Assembly (NCBI GenBank): GCA_029053015.1
Contig: JAIDHX010000052.1
Coordinates: forward strand, 57,437-121,436
Origin: Lachnospiraceae bacterium
GTDB taxonomy: Bacteria > Bacillota > Clostridia > Lachnospirales > Lachnospiraceae
Direction: 5' to 3'
Length of the DNA: 64,000 bases
Shown here: positions 37,520 through 45,578 of the stretch, piece by piece
Numbering within the stretch: position 1 is the stretch's first letter
How the letters are laid out: every line of letters starts with the position of its first letter
Translations under genes and position numbers: made by a program
Notes under the pieces: model-generated
What the model saw: only the letters and a program-made list of their open reading frames with translations
What the model was told of the DNA's origin: nothing
Databases searched by the model: none

Positions 37520-37548
37520 ATCATATAATTATTTTTGCAATTAATCAA
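37520..37548 (-). promoter_or_regulatory. Promoter of ftsZ
   Basis: -35 TTGATT (37548-37543), 17-bp spacer, -10 TATGAT (37525-37520) on the minus strand in the 104-bp ftsQ-ftsZ gap. Confidence 0.75.
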
Positions 37549-37582
37549 CACATTTTTTCATTTATTTGAATGTTTTCTCAAT

Positions 37583-38329
37583 TTAGGTATCCGGTTTAAA
37601 GGGTATAGAACCTGTGTTTTCATCATAATTCTGCAAATTCAGCGTCCCGCTCTTCCCCTCCAGCTTGGGAAGCAGGCTCTGCAGCAACATGATTTTCTCG
37701 TCCAGCAGGCTGTCATCGCCAAAGACCACCTTAACGTTCCCAAAATACAGCGTCACCTCGTCTTTTGCGTCAAAATAAATACGGTCCGCCGACAGTGAAT
37801 ATTTTGTCAAGGTCTTTGTAATGGTAAGAATTTTGCCAAACACCGCCGCATCCGCCACCGGCAGCGGCTTGTTTAAAACCGCATGGTCAAAGGAAAGCCC
37901 CGTTATCTGCGGCACGCCTTCCGTCTTAATTCCGGATATCTCCACCACAGTTCCTTCATTGTCAAAATACAGATAGCGGTCCAGATAGACCACATAACCT
38001 GCCAGCGTTTTTTCAAATACCTTTATTTTGACGGTATCCGGCGAGAGCACCTCCACGCTCATGGACGCAATAAAGGGAATATCCGTTATCTGCTTGTCCG
38101 CATACTGTAAGGACAGGTAAAAGGAATTGTTCCCAAGGGGCCCTTCCATTACCATGTCCTGTATTTCCTCCTTGGTATAATGGACATTGCCTTCCACATA
38201 TACTGTCTTAACGGTATGGGTGAGCAGAAAATAGTATACGCCGCCCAGAGCCAGTGCTACCACAGAAAGTATACAAAGCAGCTTGATTCCTTTTCGATTG
38301 GTTCTTCTTGTTCTTCCGCCTCTAGACAC
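37583..38329 (-). CDS. ftsQ: Cell division protein FtsQ/DivIB
   Basis: A 248-aa bitopic divisome protein: basic cytoplasmic N-terminus (RGGRTRRTNRKG), one membrane helix (~18-40, LLCILSVVALALGGVYYFLLT), a POTRA domain (VKTVYVEGNVHYTKEEIQDMV) and the FtsQ/DivIB beta domain. GTG 38329 overlaps the murA stop by 8 nt, so coupling is likely. Length is at the short end for DivIB. Confidence 0.92.
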   Translation of the reverse strand: MSRGGRTRRTNRKGIKLLCILSVVALALGGVYYFLLTHTVKTVYVEGNVHYTKEEIQDMVMEGPLGNNSFYLSLQYADKQITDIPFIASMSVEVLSPDTVKIKVFEKTLAGYVVYLDRYLYFDNEGTVVEISGIKTEGVPQITGLSFDHAVLNKPLPVADAAVFGKILTITKTLTKYSLSADRIYFDAKDEVTLYFGNVKVVFGDDSLLDEKIMLLQSLLPKLEGKSGTLNLQNYDENTGSIPFKPDT

Positions 38330-39587
38330 CGTAAATACGCACTCCTAACTCTCTTAAGTCCCTGCAGATATTTTCATATCCGCGCTCAATAAATTTGCAG
38401 CCGTCCACGACGGTTTCTCCTTTGGCAGCCACGCCCGCAATCACCAAAGCGGCGCCGCCCCGAAGTTCCTTTGCCGATACCGGACTACCCGTCAGTTCTT
38501 CGGTTCCCCTCACCCGCACATGCCGCGCGTCAATCTGCCGGATATCAGCCCCCATCGCTTCCAGATAGGGCACAATGTGGAACCTGTTTTCAAAGATATT
38601 TTCTTCCACCAAACATTCCCCTTCTGCAAGTGCCAGCACAGGCAGAAAAGGCGACTGCATATCCGTCGGGAATCCGGGATAAGGTGCTGTAATCAGTTTT
38701 TGAGGAGATTGCAGTCTTTCCTCTACCTGCACATACAGGCCTTCCTTCGTCTTTTGACAGACCGCACCCATTCTTTCTGCTGTGAAAATTGTCTCCTGCA
38801 TCTGTCTGATGGGAGCTTCCTTTAGCAGCACTTCTCCGCCCGCCGCCATACAGGCGCACAGATAGGTTCCCGCCACAATCCTGTCCCCGGGTATCTCAAA
38901 ATCGGTTCCGACAAGCTCCTTCGTCCCCTGTATGATGAGGGTGGAACTGCCGATTCCTGTAATATCCGCGCCGCACGCCGCCAGATATTCACATAATGTG
39001 GCAATCTCCGGCTCCCTTGCCGCCCCGCGGATCACGGTAGTACCTAACGCCCGCACTGCCGCAAGAATCAGATTTTCTGTCGCCCCCACACTGGGAACCG
39101 CCAAACCAATCTCCGCACCGCGAAGCTCACTGCTGTAAGCATATAAGCCATATGACTTTTCTTCAAAATGCACATTCAGCTTCTTTAAAGCTTCAATGTG
39201 TATATCAATCGGTCTTTCTCCAATGACACAGCCGCCCGGGTATTCCACCCGGACCTCCCCGAGCCTGCCGAGCAGCGCACCCAGCAAAATAATGGATGAA
39301 CGCATGCCCCGCACCGCATCCTCCGGCATCCCCTTCGATGCATGCAGTATATCTACATCTGTCGCATGAATCTTAAGCGTTTCCTTGTCCCTTACCGTCA
39401 CGCAGCCAAGACTCTCAAGCAAAGTCTGCATATGATAGACGTCCTTCAGTTTGGGACAATTTCTGATTATACTGGTTCCTTCCGTCAACAGGGTGGCCGC
39501 CATGACCGGCAATACCGCATTTTTAGAGCCTTGCACTCTGACCTGCCCCTGCAGGGTGATTCCGCCGTGGATATAAATAGAATCCAA
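38322..39587 (-). CDS. murA: UDP-N-acetylglucosamine 1-carboxyvinyltransferase
   Basis: First committed step of peptidoglycan synthesis, adding enolpyruvate from PEP; the target of fosfomycin. The ~421-aa protein has KNAVLPVMAATLLT near the N-terminus and the catalytic cysteine in PGGCVIGERP. The Cys is present, so the enzyme should be fosfomycin-sensitive. I place the start at TTG 39587 (MDSIYIHGG), with GGGAGG 7 nt upstream, matching family starts, rather than ATG 39602, whose first codons are that ribosome site. Upstream lie the palindromic elements instead of another wall gene. Confidence 0.95.
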   Translation of the reverse strand: MDSIYIHGGITLQGQVRVQGSKNAVLPVMAATLLTEGTSIIRNCPKLKDVYHMQTLLESLGCVTVRDKETLKIHATDVDILHASKGMPEDAVRGMRSSIILLGALLGRLGEVRVEYPGGCVIGERPIDIHIEALKKLNVHFEEKSYGLYAYSSELRGAEIGLAVPSVGATENLILAAVRALGTTVIRGAAREPEIATLCEYLAACGADITGIGSSTLIIQGTKELVGTDFEIPGDRIVAGTYLCACMAAGGEVLLKEAPIRQMQETIFTAERMGAVCQKTKEGLYVQVEERLQSPQKLITAPYPGFPTDMQSPFLPVLALAEGECLVEENIFENRFHIVPYLEAMGADIRQIDARHVRVRGTEELTGSPVSAKELRGGAALVIAGVAAKGETVVDGCKFIERGYENICRDLRELGVRIYGV

Positions 39588-39670
39588 AAACGTTCCTCCC
39601 ATGAAAAGAGCTGATATATCTCTATCTTATGCAGGGGGCGTAAAGAAGTTCTAAGAGCTATGCCGTTGTC

Positions 39671-39805
39671 ATTGTGTACATGGTATATTCCAACGCAGAC
39701 ACGCTCTCGCTCCAAGCTTACCGCAGCGGTACTAAGCTCGAAAATACCTCGCTAAGTACCGGCGGTAAGCAAAGGTCTGCTTATGGAATATACCATGTGC
39801 ACAAT
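39671..39805 (+). repeat. Long palindromic element, copy C
   Basis: Arms at ~39671-39700 and ~39775-39805 pair over about 28 bp with one T-G position and one small indel. The 74-nt core 39701-39774 keeps ACGCTCTCGCTC, AGCGG, CTAAGCTCG and CCTCGCTAAG, but both inner stems have changed on both sides: GCTTACCGC/GCGGTAAGC instead of the ACGT-type stem, and CGGTACT/AGTACCG instead of CGG-A-CGCT/AGCG-CCG. This is covariation. It is embedded in a sequence that exists without the palindrome at 4872-4903. Confidence 0.88.
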
Positions 39806-39952
39806 TCGAAACCGGCAAAGTTAGATTTCGCAAACGCCTTAGAAATTCTAAGTCTATAAAAGCAAAGCCTAAAAACTGCCATATTACACACCAGCAAAGA
39901 AGCCTCTGCACATGGGAAGTAACTCTAAAAAATATACGCCGACAGTCAGCCA

Positions 39953-40094
39953 GTGCGGAGCCATACTCCTAAATGAGCCCTTTAAGAAACGTCGGCACTT
40001 GGCGAGGTTCTTTCGAGCCTAGTGTCCGCTACGTTTCTTTTCGAGCGAGAGCGCGGCTCATTTAGGAGTACGGCTCCGAACAGGCGTGACTTGC
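39953..40094 (-). repeat. Long palindromic element, copy D
   Basis: Arms 39953-39979 and 40055-40081 are reverse complements at 25 of 27 positions. The core 39980-40054 on the minus strand reads GCGCTCTCGCTCGA, AAGAAACGT/ACGTTTCTT, AGCGGACACTAGGCTCG, CCTCGCCAAGTGCCG. The flank GCGTGACTTGC (40084-40094) is shared with copies A and B. Opposite in direction to copy C. Confidence 0.88.
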
Positions 40095-40097
40095 GAT

Positions 40098-40184
40098 ACC
40101 CTTTCGAGCTTAGTACTGCTACGTTTCTTTTCGAGCGAGAGCGCGGCTCATTTAGGAATATAGCTCCGTACAGGCATGACTTGC
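40098..40184 (-). repeat. Truncated palindromic element, copy E
   Basis: Repeats one half of copy D: core half with the GAGCGAGAGCG motif, arm GGCTCATTTAGGA and flank CAGGCATGACTTGC. The partner half is missing, so it cannot form the long stem by itself. It ends next to the ftsW stop codon. Confidence 0.8.
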
Positions 40185-40185
40185 C

Positions 40186-41337
40186 TCATACTTCCTTAAG
40201 TTGGATGCGCTTCGCCACATTCAGCACAAGCCCAATCTCCGCCAGCTGGAACAAAACAGCCGTACCTCCGTAACTGATAAACGGCAGCGAAATACCCGTA
40301 TTGGGAATCGTATTGGTGACAACCGCAATATTGAGAATAACCTGTATGGCCATATGCCCCATAACGCCCACTACCAGAAGCGCCCCAAACAAATCCGGCG
40401 CATTGTTGGCAATCACCATAAGCCGCCATATCAGCATAACAAACATCAGTATAATCGCAACCGCGCCAAACAGCCCAAGTTCCTCGCAGATAATGGAAAA
40501 AATCATATCATTCTGCGCCTCGGGGATAAAGCCGAGCTTCTGCATACTCTGCCCAAGCCCTTTGCCCCATATACCGCCGGAACCGATGGCGTAGAGTGCC
40601 TGCAGCGTCTGATAGCCTGTGTCGCTGACATATGCCTCAGGATCCAGCCACGCCAGCACACGCTCACCACGGTAATTTAAGCCGTCCGCGCTTGCCGCAT
40701 TGACAATCAGAAATACTACCAGCGCGACACCCGCCGCACCTATAACGCCCATGAGAATAAACTTTTTATAGTCGGGACTTGCCACAAACACCATCAGCAC
40801 CGCAATACCCATGATAATGATGGCGGAGCTTAGGTTGGAGGTAATCTTCCAGACCATAACCACCACGGGCAGGGGCATCAGCATAACAGCGATAAACCCT
40901 TTCCATGATCGGATACTCTTTCCCATTTTACAGATCATGACCGCCAGGAACAGAATCATGCACAGCTTTGCAATTTCAGAGGGCTGTATAGAGAGCCCGC
41001 CGATTCTGAACCAACGCTTTGCACCGCCCGACTCATGACCGAAAGGAATAATCAGTCCAAGCAGCACCACCGAAACCACATAGCCGAGCCCGTAAAACTT
41101 TGCCCAGAATTGATAGGGAATATTTGCCACTATCATCATAGCCACCAGTCCAAGTATCGTCGCTTTCAACTGTTTTTCCAGATAAAAAGTCGAGCTTCCA
41201 TAGTCCTGCGCCGCTTCATAGGAACTGGTGGAATAAAGCATAACCAGACCGAATCCCAGAAGAAACAGCACGATGAACAGCAGGCTGTAATCGAAGAAAT
41301 ATTCGGATTGTCCTTGTTTTTTTCTCCTGTTTGCCAC
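40186..41337 (-). CDS. ftsW: SEDS glycosyltransferase FtsW/SpoVE
   Basis: Peptidoglycan polymerase of the division or spore-cortex machinery. The 383-aa protein has ten membrane helices and the SEDS motifs: AKRWFRIGGLSIQPSEIAKL, GERVLAWLDPEAY, and NTIPNTGISLPFISYGGTAV near the C-terminus. GTG 41337 with AAGGAG upstream, 4 bp after murD. Whether it serves vegetative division or spore cortex cannot be split by sequence alone; the class B PBPs upstream are its likely partners. Confidence 0.93.
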   Translation of the reverse strand: MANRRKKQGQSEYFFDYSLLFIVLFLLGFGLVMLYSTSSYEAAQDYGSSTFYLEKQLKATILGLVAMMIVANIPYQFWAKFYGLGYVVSVVLLGLIIPFGHESGGAKRWFRIGGLSIQPSEIAKLCMILFLAVMICKMGKSIRSWKGFIAVMLMPLPVVVMVWKITSNLSSAIIIMGIAVLMVFVASPDYKKFILMGVIGAAGVALVVFLIVNAASADGLNYRGERVLAWLDPEAYVSDTGYQTLQALYAIGSGGIWGKGLGQSMQKLGFIPEAQNDMIFSIICEELGLFGAVAIILMFVMLIWRLMVIANNAPDLFGALLVVGVMGHMAIQVILNIAVVTNTIPNTGISLPFISYGGTAVLFQLAEIGLVLNVAKRIQLKEV

Positions 41338-41341
41338 GTTG

Positions 41342-42706
41342 TCACTCCTTCAGTGCGTTTACATATTCTTTGAAAATCCTGCCCCGCTCCTCGTAATTCT
41401 TAAACATCCCCCAGCTTGCGCAGGCAGGCGACAAAAGCACTGCGTCACCGCTTTTTGCTGTCTTTATGCACAGTTCAAACGCTTCTTGAAAGGTATCCGC
41501 CATTTGAATATCGGTAAATCCATGTTTTTTGGCGCAGTCTGCAATTTTTTCCCTGGTCTGCCCCAAGAGCACCAGACTCTTTACCTTGCCGTCAAACGCT
41601 TCTATCCACTCGTCATACTCGCTGTCCTTGTCATAGCCGCCGCCGATGAGCACCGTAGGACGCGACATGGCGCGTATGCCCTGTATGGCTGCATCCGGAT
41701 TGGTGCCCTTGGAATCGTTATAATATACAACGCCTCCCTTTTCTGCCACAAACTCAATCCGATGCTCCACCGCCTTAAACTCCTTTATAACCGCAAGCGA
41801 AGTCTCCTTTGGCACGCCCATGCTCTCCGCAATCGCCAGCGCCGCCATCACATTTTCCACATTGCACTGCCCGACCAGATTCATGTCTTCATGAATATTT
41901 AAAATTCTTTCCACACTGCCCTCTTTTGCACGGCAGATGAAATCCTCTTCCAGATAAAAACCGTCCGCAAGCCTTTGCTTCGAAGAAAAGAAAACCACCT
42001 TCGCCGGACATTTTTCTGCAAACTTTTGCAGATAAGCATCCTCGTAATTCAACACGCAGACATCTGCCCCGGTCTGGTTTTTCGTCACAGACTCCTTGAC
42101 TGCCACATAATTTTCCATGCTGTGATGCCGGTTTAAATGGTCCGGCGTAATGTTCAGTATGGCAGAAACCACAGGCTTGAAAGTATCTACCGTCTCAAGC
42201 TGGAAACTGCTGATTTCGGCGACAGTCACAGATTCGGGCGTTGTATGTAAAACCTCGCCGGTGTAAGGCTTGCCGATGTTGCCAACCACAAACACCTTGT
42301 CAAAATACGCCCGCATAATTTCTCCCACCAGCGTCGTTGTGGTGGTTTTGCCATTGGTGCCGGTGATTGCCACAATTTTTCCCTTTTCTTCCAGATATGC
42401 CAGCTCAATTTCTCCGATAATGGGAATCCCCCTCTGCCTGAACTGCTCCACAAAGGGCAAATCGCAGGGTACGCCGGGGCTTAACACCAAAAGCTCCGTT
42501 TCTTTTGCAATATCGTCGGGCAGGCTGCCGGAAAAACACGCTGCACTCCCCGGCTCTGAAAGCCTTTTCTCCATTTCCTCTCTGGTAAGCTTTTCATTGC
42601 TGTCAAACAGCATGGGACAGGCTCCCGCTCTCTTCAAAAGCGCCACGGCGGCAATACCGCTGATTCCGGAACCTACAACTAATACCTTTTTACCTTTTAC
42701 ATTCAT
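41342..42706 (-). CDS. murD: UDP-N-acetylmuramoylalanine--D-glutamate ligase
   Basis: Adds D-Glu to UDP-MurNAc-L-Ala. The 454-aa Mur ligase has the N-terminal Rossmann motif VVGSGISGIAAVALLKRAG, ATP loop VAITGTNGKTTTTTLVGEI, NITPDHLNRHHSMENY and the C-terminal domain with YYNDSKGTNPDAAI and LSPACASWGMFKNYEERG. Length and motifs complete. Between mraY and ftsW. Confidence 0.96.
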   Translation of the reverse strand: MNVKGKKVLVVGSGISGIAAVALLKRAGACPMLFDSNEKLTREEMEKRLSEPGSAACFSGSLPDDIAKETELLVLSPGVPCDLPFVEQFRQRGIPIIGEIELAYLEEKGKIVAITGTNGKTTTTTLVGEIMRAYFDKVFVVGNIGKPYTGEVLHTTPESVTVAEISSFQLETVDTFKPVVSAILNITPDHLNRHHSMENYVAVKESVTKNQTGADVCVLNYEDAYLQKFAEKCPAKVVFFSSKQRLADGFYLEEDFICRAKEGSVERILNIHEDMNLVGQCNVENVMAALAIAESMGVPKETSLAVIKEFKAVEHRIEFVAEKGGVVYYNDSKGTNPDAAIQGIRAMSRPTVLIGGGYDKDSEYDEWIEAFDGKVKSLVLLGQTREKIADCAKKHGFTDIQMADTFQEAFELCIKTAKSGDAVLLSPACASWGMFKNYEERGRIFKEYVNALKE

Positions 42707-42735
42707 ACGTATCCCCTCGTCATTCTAATGTGGTT

Positions 42736-43695
42736 CTACTGTAATCCCAACAGGGCAACCAGACAAAAAATTGCTGTCAGAATCGAAAATACTGCTGTTA
42801 CTTTCGCCTCCGACCACCCGCCAAGCTCGAAATGGTGGTGCAGGGGCGCCATACGGAAAATCCGCTTGCCGCCGGTTATTTTAAAATATGTAACCTGTAA
42901 AATCACCGACGATGCCTCTATCAGATAGACAATTCCCACGATGGGAATAAAAAGCGGAAGCTGCAGCGCATAGGCAGCAGATACTACAAAGCCGCCTAAG
43001 GCCAGAGAACCCGTATCGCCCATAAAAACACTGGCAGGATGCACATTGAACAAAAGAAAACCCAAAAGCGCGCCTGCCACGGCACAGGTAACCGGCTCGA
43101 TTCCGCTTTTTGTTCCAATCGCTACCACGGAAAAAAAAGTGGTTACAATTACGGTCACACTGCCCGCAAGTCCATCCAGCCCATCCGTCAGGTTCGTGCC
43201 GTTTACTGTGGCAAGCACGATAAAAAACAGGACCGGTATATTGAGAAAGCCAAAATCTATCAGCTTATCTTCCATAAACGGAAGCCGCATGGACAAATCC
43301 GTATTGGTATAGCTGACAAGGTAAAATGCATAGATCCCTGTCACCAGAAGCTGCAGGCACAGCTTCTGCAGCGGACTTAATCCCATGGAGCGCATAAGCA
43401 CTACTTTTATGTAATCATCCAGAAATCCCACCAGCCCGAAGCCAAGCGTCAGAAACAGGATGGGAATCATTCGCGGGTAATCCCGCACATAAAACAGAGA
43501 GACCACAAGTATGGCAGAGAGAATCAATATGCCCCCCATGGTAGGCGTTCCGTTTTTCTTTAAGTGAGTCTGGGGGCCTTCCGTCCTGACTGTCTGCCCC
43601 ACCTTCAATCTCTTTAGGAAAGGAATCACAACCGGTCCCGCTAAAACGCTGATCATAAACGCTGCTATAGCGGGCACTGCAATCGTATCATGCAT
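42736..43695 (-). CDS. mraY: Phospho-N-acetylmuramoyl-pentapeptide transferase
   Basis: Makes lipid I at the membrane. The 319-aa, ten-helix enzyme has GTPTMGGILIL, the aspartate motif FLDDYIKV, NGTNLTDGLDGLAG and the C-terminal HHHFELGGWSEAKV. Catalytic Asp and His residues are present. Follows the second class B PBP by 14 bp. Confidence 0.96.
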   Translation of the reverse strand: MHDTIAVPAIAAFMISVLAGPVVIPFLKRLKVGQTVRTEGPQTHLKKNGTPTMGGILILSAILVVSLFYVRDYPRMIPILFLTLGFGLVGFLDDYIKVVLMRSMGLSPLQKLCLQLLVTGIYAFYLVSYTNTDLSMRLPFMEDKLIDFGFLNIPVLFFIVLATVNGTNLTDGLDGLAGSVTVIVTTFFSVVAIGTKSGIEPVTCAVAGALLGFLLFNVHPASVFMGDTGSLALGGFVVSAAYALQLPLFIPIVGIVYLIEASSVILQVTYFKITGGKRIFRMAPLHHHFELGGWSEAKVTAVFSILTAIFCLVALLGLQ

Positions 43696-43709
43696 AGCCT
43701 TTCGTCCTC

Positions 43710-45506
43710 TCAGTTTTCGGGCGTTTCCAAGACGCCAATTTCATTATAATCCATAATTTCCAAATAAGGAAGAATATTTTCAAAAAGCTGCCGGATTATC
43801 GGTGCGGCAATCACACCGCCGTAATACTGACCCTGCGGATGGTTGATGATGGCAATGGCGATCACCTGCGGATTGTCCGCCGGTGCAAAGCCGATAAAAG
43901 AGGCAATATATTTGCCGCTCCCTCTGGGAAGCGTCTGGCTTGTAGCCGTCTTCCCGCCGATGCGCACCCCTTCTATGTAGGCGTTCTTTCCGCCGCCCTC
44001 CGACACCACCAGCTCCAGAATCTCCCGCATGGTTGCCGATGTTTCTGCCGATACAACCCCTTCCGTCACCGGATATTCAAGGGTTTCTATCAGATTGCCT
44101 TCCGCATCCGTAATTTCCACCCCAAAATGCGGGGTAACACGCTTACCTCCGTTCACAATGGATGCCGCCGTCGTCAAAAGCTGTATGGGCGTAATCTGGA
44201 AGGACTGGCCGAAGGAAATGGTCGCCAGTTCCACTTCGCCGATATTTTCCAGCTTGTGCATAATGGTTCCCGCTTCTCCCGGCAAATCGACACCTGTTTT
44301 TTTGAGCAGTCCGAACTGCTCAAAATAGCTGTAGAAGGTCTCCGCCCCCATTCTTAATCCCACTGTAATAAAAACCGGATTGCAGGAATTCATGGTGGCA
44401 TGCACAAAATCTTCCGCACCATGCCCTCCAATCTTGTGACAGCGTATCTTTCTGTCTTCCACCACGATAAAGCCCGGGCAGGAAAAACTGCTCTCCGGCG
44501 TTACCACGCCCGATTCCAGACCTGCTGCCGCCGTTATAATTTTAAAGGTGGAACCCGGCTCATAGGTATCGTTGATGCAGCCGTTTCTCCACATGGCATT
44601 TAAAAGCTCCTGCTTTTCCTCAGTCGTCAGGTTTGCCACGGCATCTCCCGAAGAAATGCCGGCTCCCATTAGGAATTCATCAGACAGCTCGTAGGGATTG
44701 TTTAAATCAAATTCCGGAACGTTTACCATCGCCAGAATCTCGCCGTTCTGCGGATTCATCACGATAATGGAAACGCTCTCCGCCTGCTTTGTCTCCATTG
44801 CCTGATACGCAAGCTGTGTAGCATAGCTCTGTATGTTCATGTCTATGCTTATGTGCAGGTCGTTTCCGTTCACCGGCTCTATCCTGCTTTCGCCGGCCGC
44901 CTCCACTTCAATTCCTCTTGCGTCCGTGACCGTCAGAATCGTTCCCTTTTCTCCCTCAAGGTATTTGTCGTAAATTACTTCCAGCCCTATGATTCCCTGG
45001 TTGTCGCTTCCCGTAAATCCGAGCACCTTGGACGCTAAGCTCCCATAAGGATAATACCGCTTGTAATCCTCGTCTACTTTGACGCCCGCAAGGTCGTATT
45101 CCCGTATTCTGTCACCGGTTTCCTTATCCACATTGCTCTTAATCCGCTCTATAGCAGAAAACTTTTCCACCCGGGCGCGTACATACTCCTCCGACAATCC
45201 CAGTTCCCTGCACAGAACCGCAATTACCTCTTCCTTGTCTTCAATCTGACTATGTATAACGGATATGGTACAGACCGTCTTATTGTCTGCAATGACATTG
45301 CCGTTGCAGTCCAGAATCCGCCCCCTTGCGGCTTTGATGCTCCTCTCCCGCTCATGCAGCTCTACCGCCTTCGCCGCATAATAGTCCGCTTTTGCAATCA
45401 TAAGGTATACCAGCCTGAAAAACAAAAGCAGAAGCACAAAGGCGCATAAGAGAAAGATAATGGTTATTTTTTTCCGATGAAAGGTTCTGTTTCCGCTCTC
45501 TAACAT
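43710..45506 (-). CDS. Class B penicillin-binding protein (SpoVD/FtsI-like)
   Basis: A ~598-aa transpeptidase. One membrane helix lies at ~15-37, a dimerisation domain follows (RGRILDCNGNVIADN), then the catalytic domain with EPGSTFKII (active Ser), SCN as the second motif in TMNSCNPVF, and the third motif as GGKTATSQT. The third motif is normally KTG; here the Gly is Ala, confirmed in the codons. No PASTA domain. Start ATG 45506 has GAGG 5 nt upstream, but this site lies inside a 14-bp stem (45512-45557); an in-frame GTG at 45536 with AAGGG 6 nt before it is an alternative adding 10 residues. Confidence 0.9.
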   Translation of the reverse strand: MLESGNRTFHRKKITIIFLLCAFVLLLLFFRLVYLMIAKADYYAAKAVELHERERSIKAARGRILDCNGNVIADNKTVCTISVIHSQIEDKEEVIAVLCRELGLSEEYVRARVEKFSAIERIKSNVDKETGDRIREYDLAGVKVDEDYKRYYPYGSLASKVLGFTGSDNQGIIGLEVIYDKYLEGEKGTILTVTDARGIEVEAAGESRIEPVNGNDLHISIDMNIQSYATQLAYQAMETKQAESVSIIVMNPQNGEILAMVNVPEFDLNNPYELSDEFLMGAGISSGDAVANLTTEEKQELLNAMWRNGCINDTYEPGSTFKIITAAAGLESGVVTPESSFSCPGFIVVEDRKIRCHKIGGHGAEDFVHATMNSCNPVFITVGLRMGAETFYSYFEQFGLLKKTGVDLPGEAGTIMHKLENIGEVELATISFGQSFQITPIQLLTTAASIVNGGKRVTPHFGVEITDAEGNLIETLEYPVTEGVVSAETSATMREILELVVSEGGGKNAYIEGVRIGGKTATSQTLPRGSGKYIASFIGFAPADNPQVIAIAIINHPQGQYYGGVIAAPIIRQLFENILPYLEIMDYNEIGVLETPEN

Positions 45507-45511
45507 GAAAA

Positions 45512-45557
45512 CCTCATAAAAAAGGTGTTGATACACTCTATTCCCTTTTTTATGAGG
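45512..45557 (-). promoter_or_regulatory. Hairpin that hides the ribosome site of the second PBP gene
   Basis: On the minus strand a perfect 14-bp stem, CCTCATAAAAAAGG / CCTTTTTTATGAGG with an ~18-nt loop, contains the GAGG ribosome site of the gene starting at 45506 in its 3' arm. The loop carries a GTG in the same frame with its own AAGGG, partly in the 5' arm. It could tune translation of the PBP or choice between two starts. The lack of a following U-tract speaks against a terminator. Confidence 0.7.
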
Positions 45558-45578
45558 TTATGATTTTATCTGTCGTAT

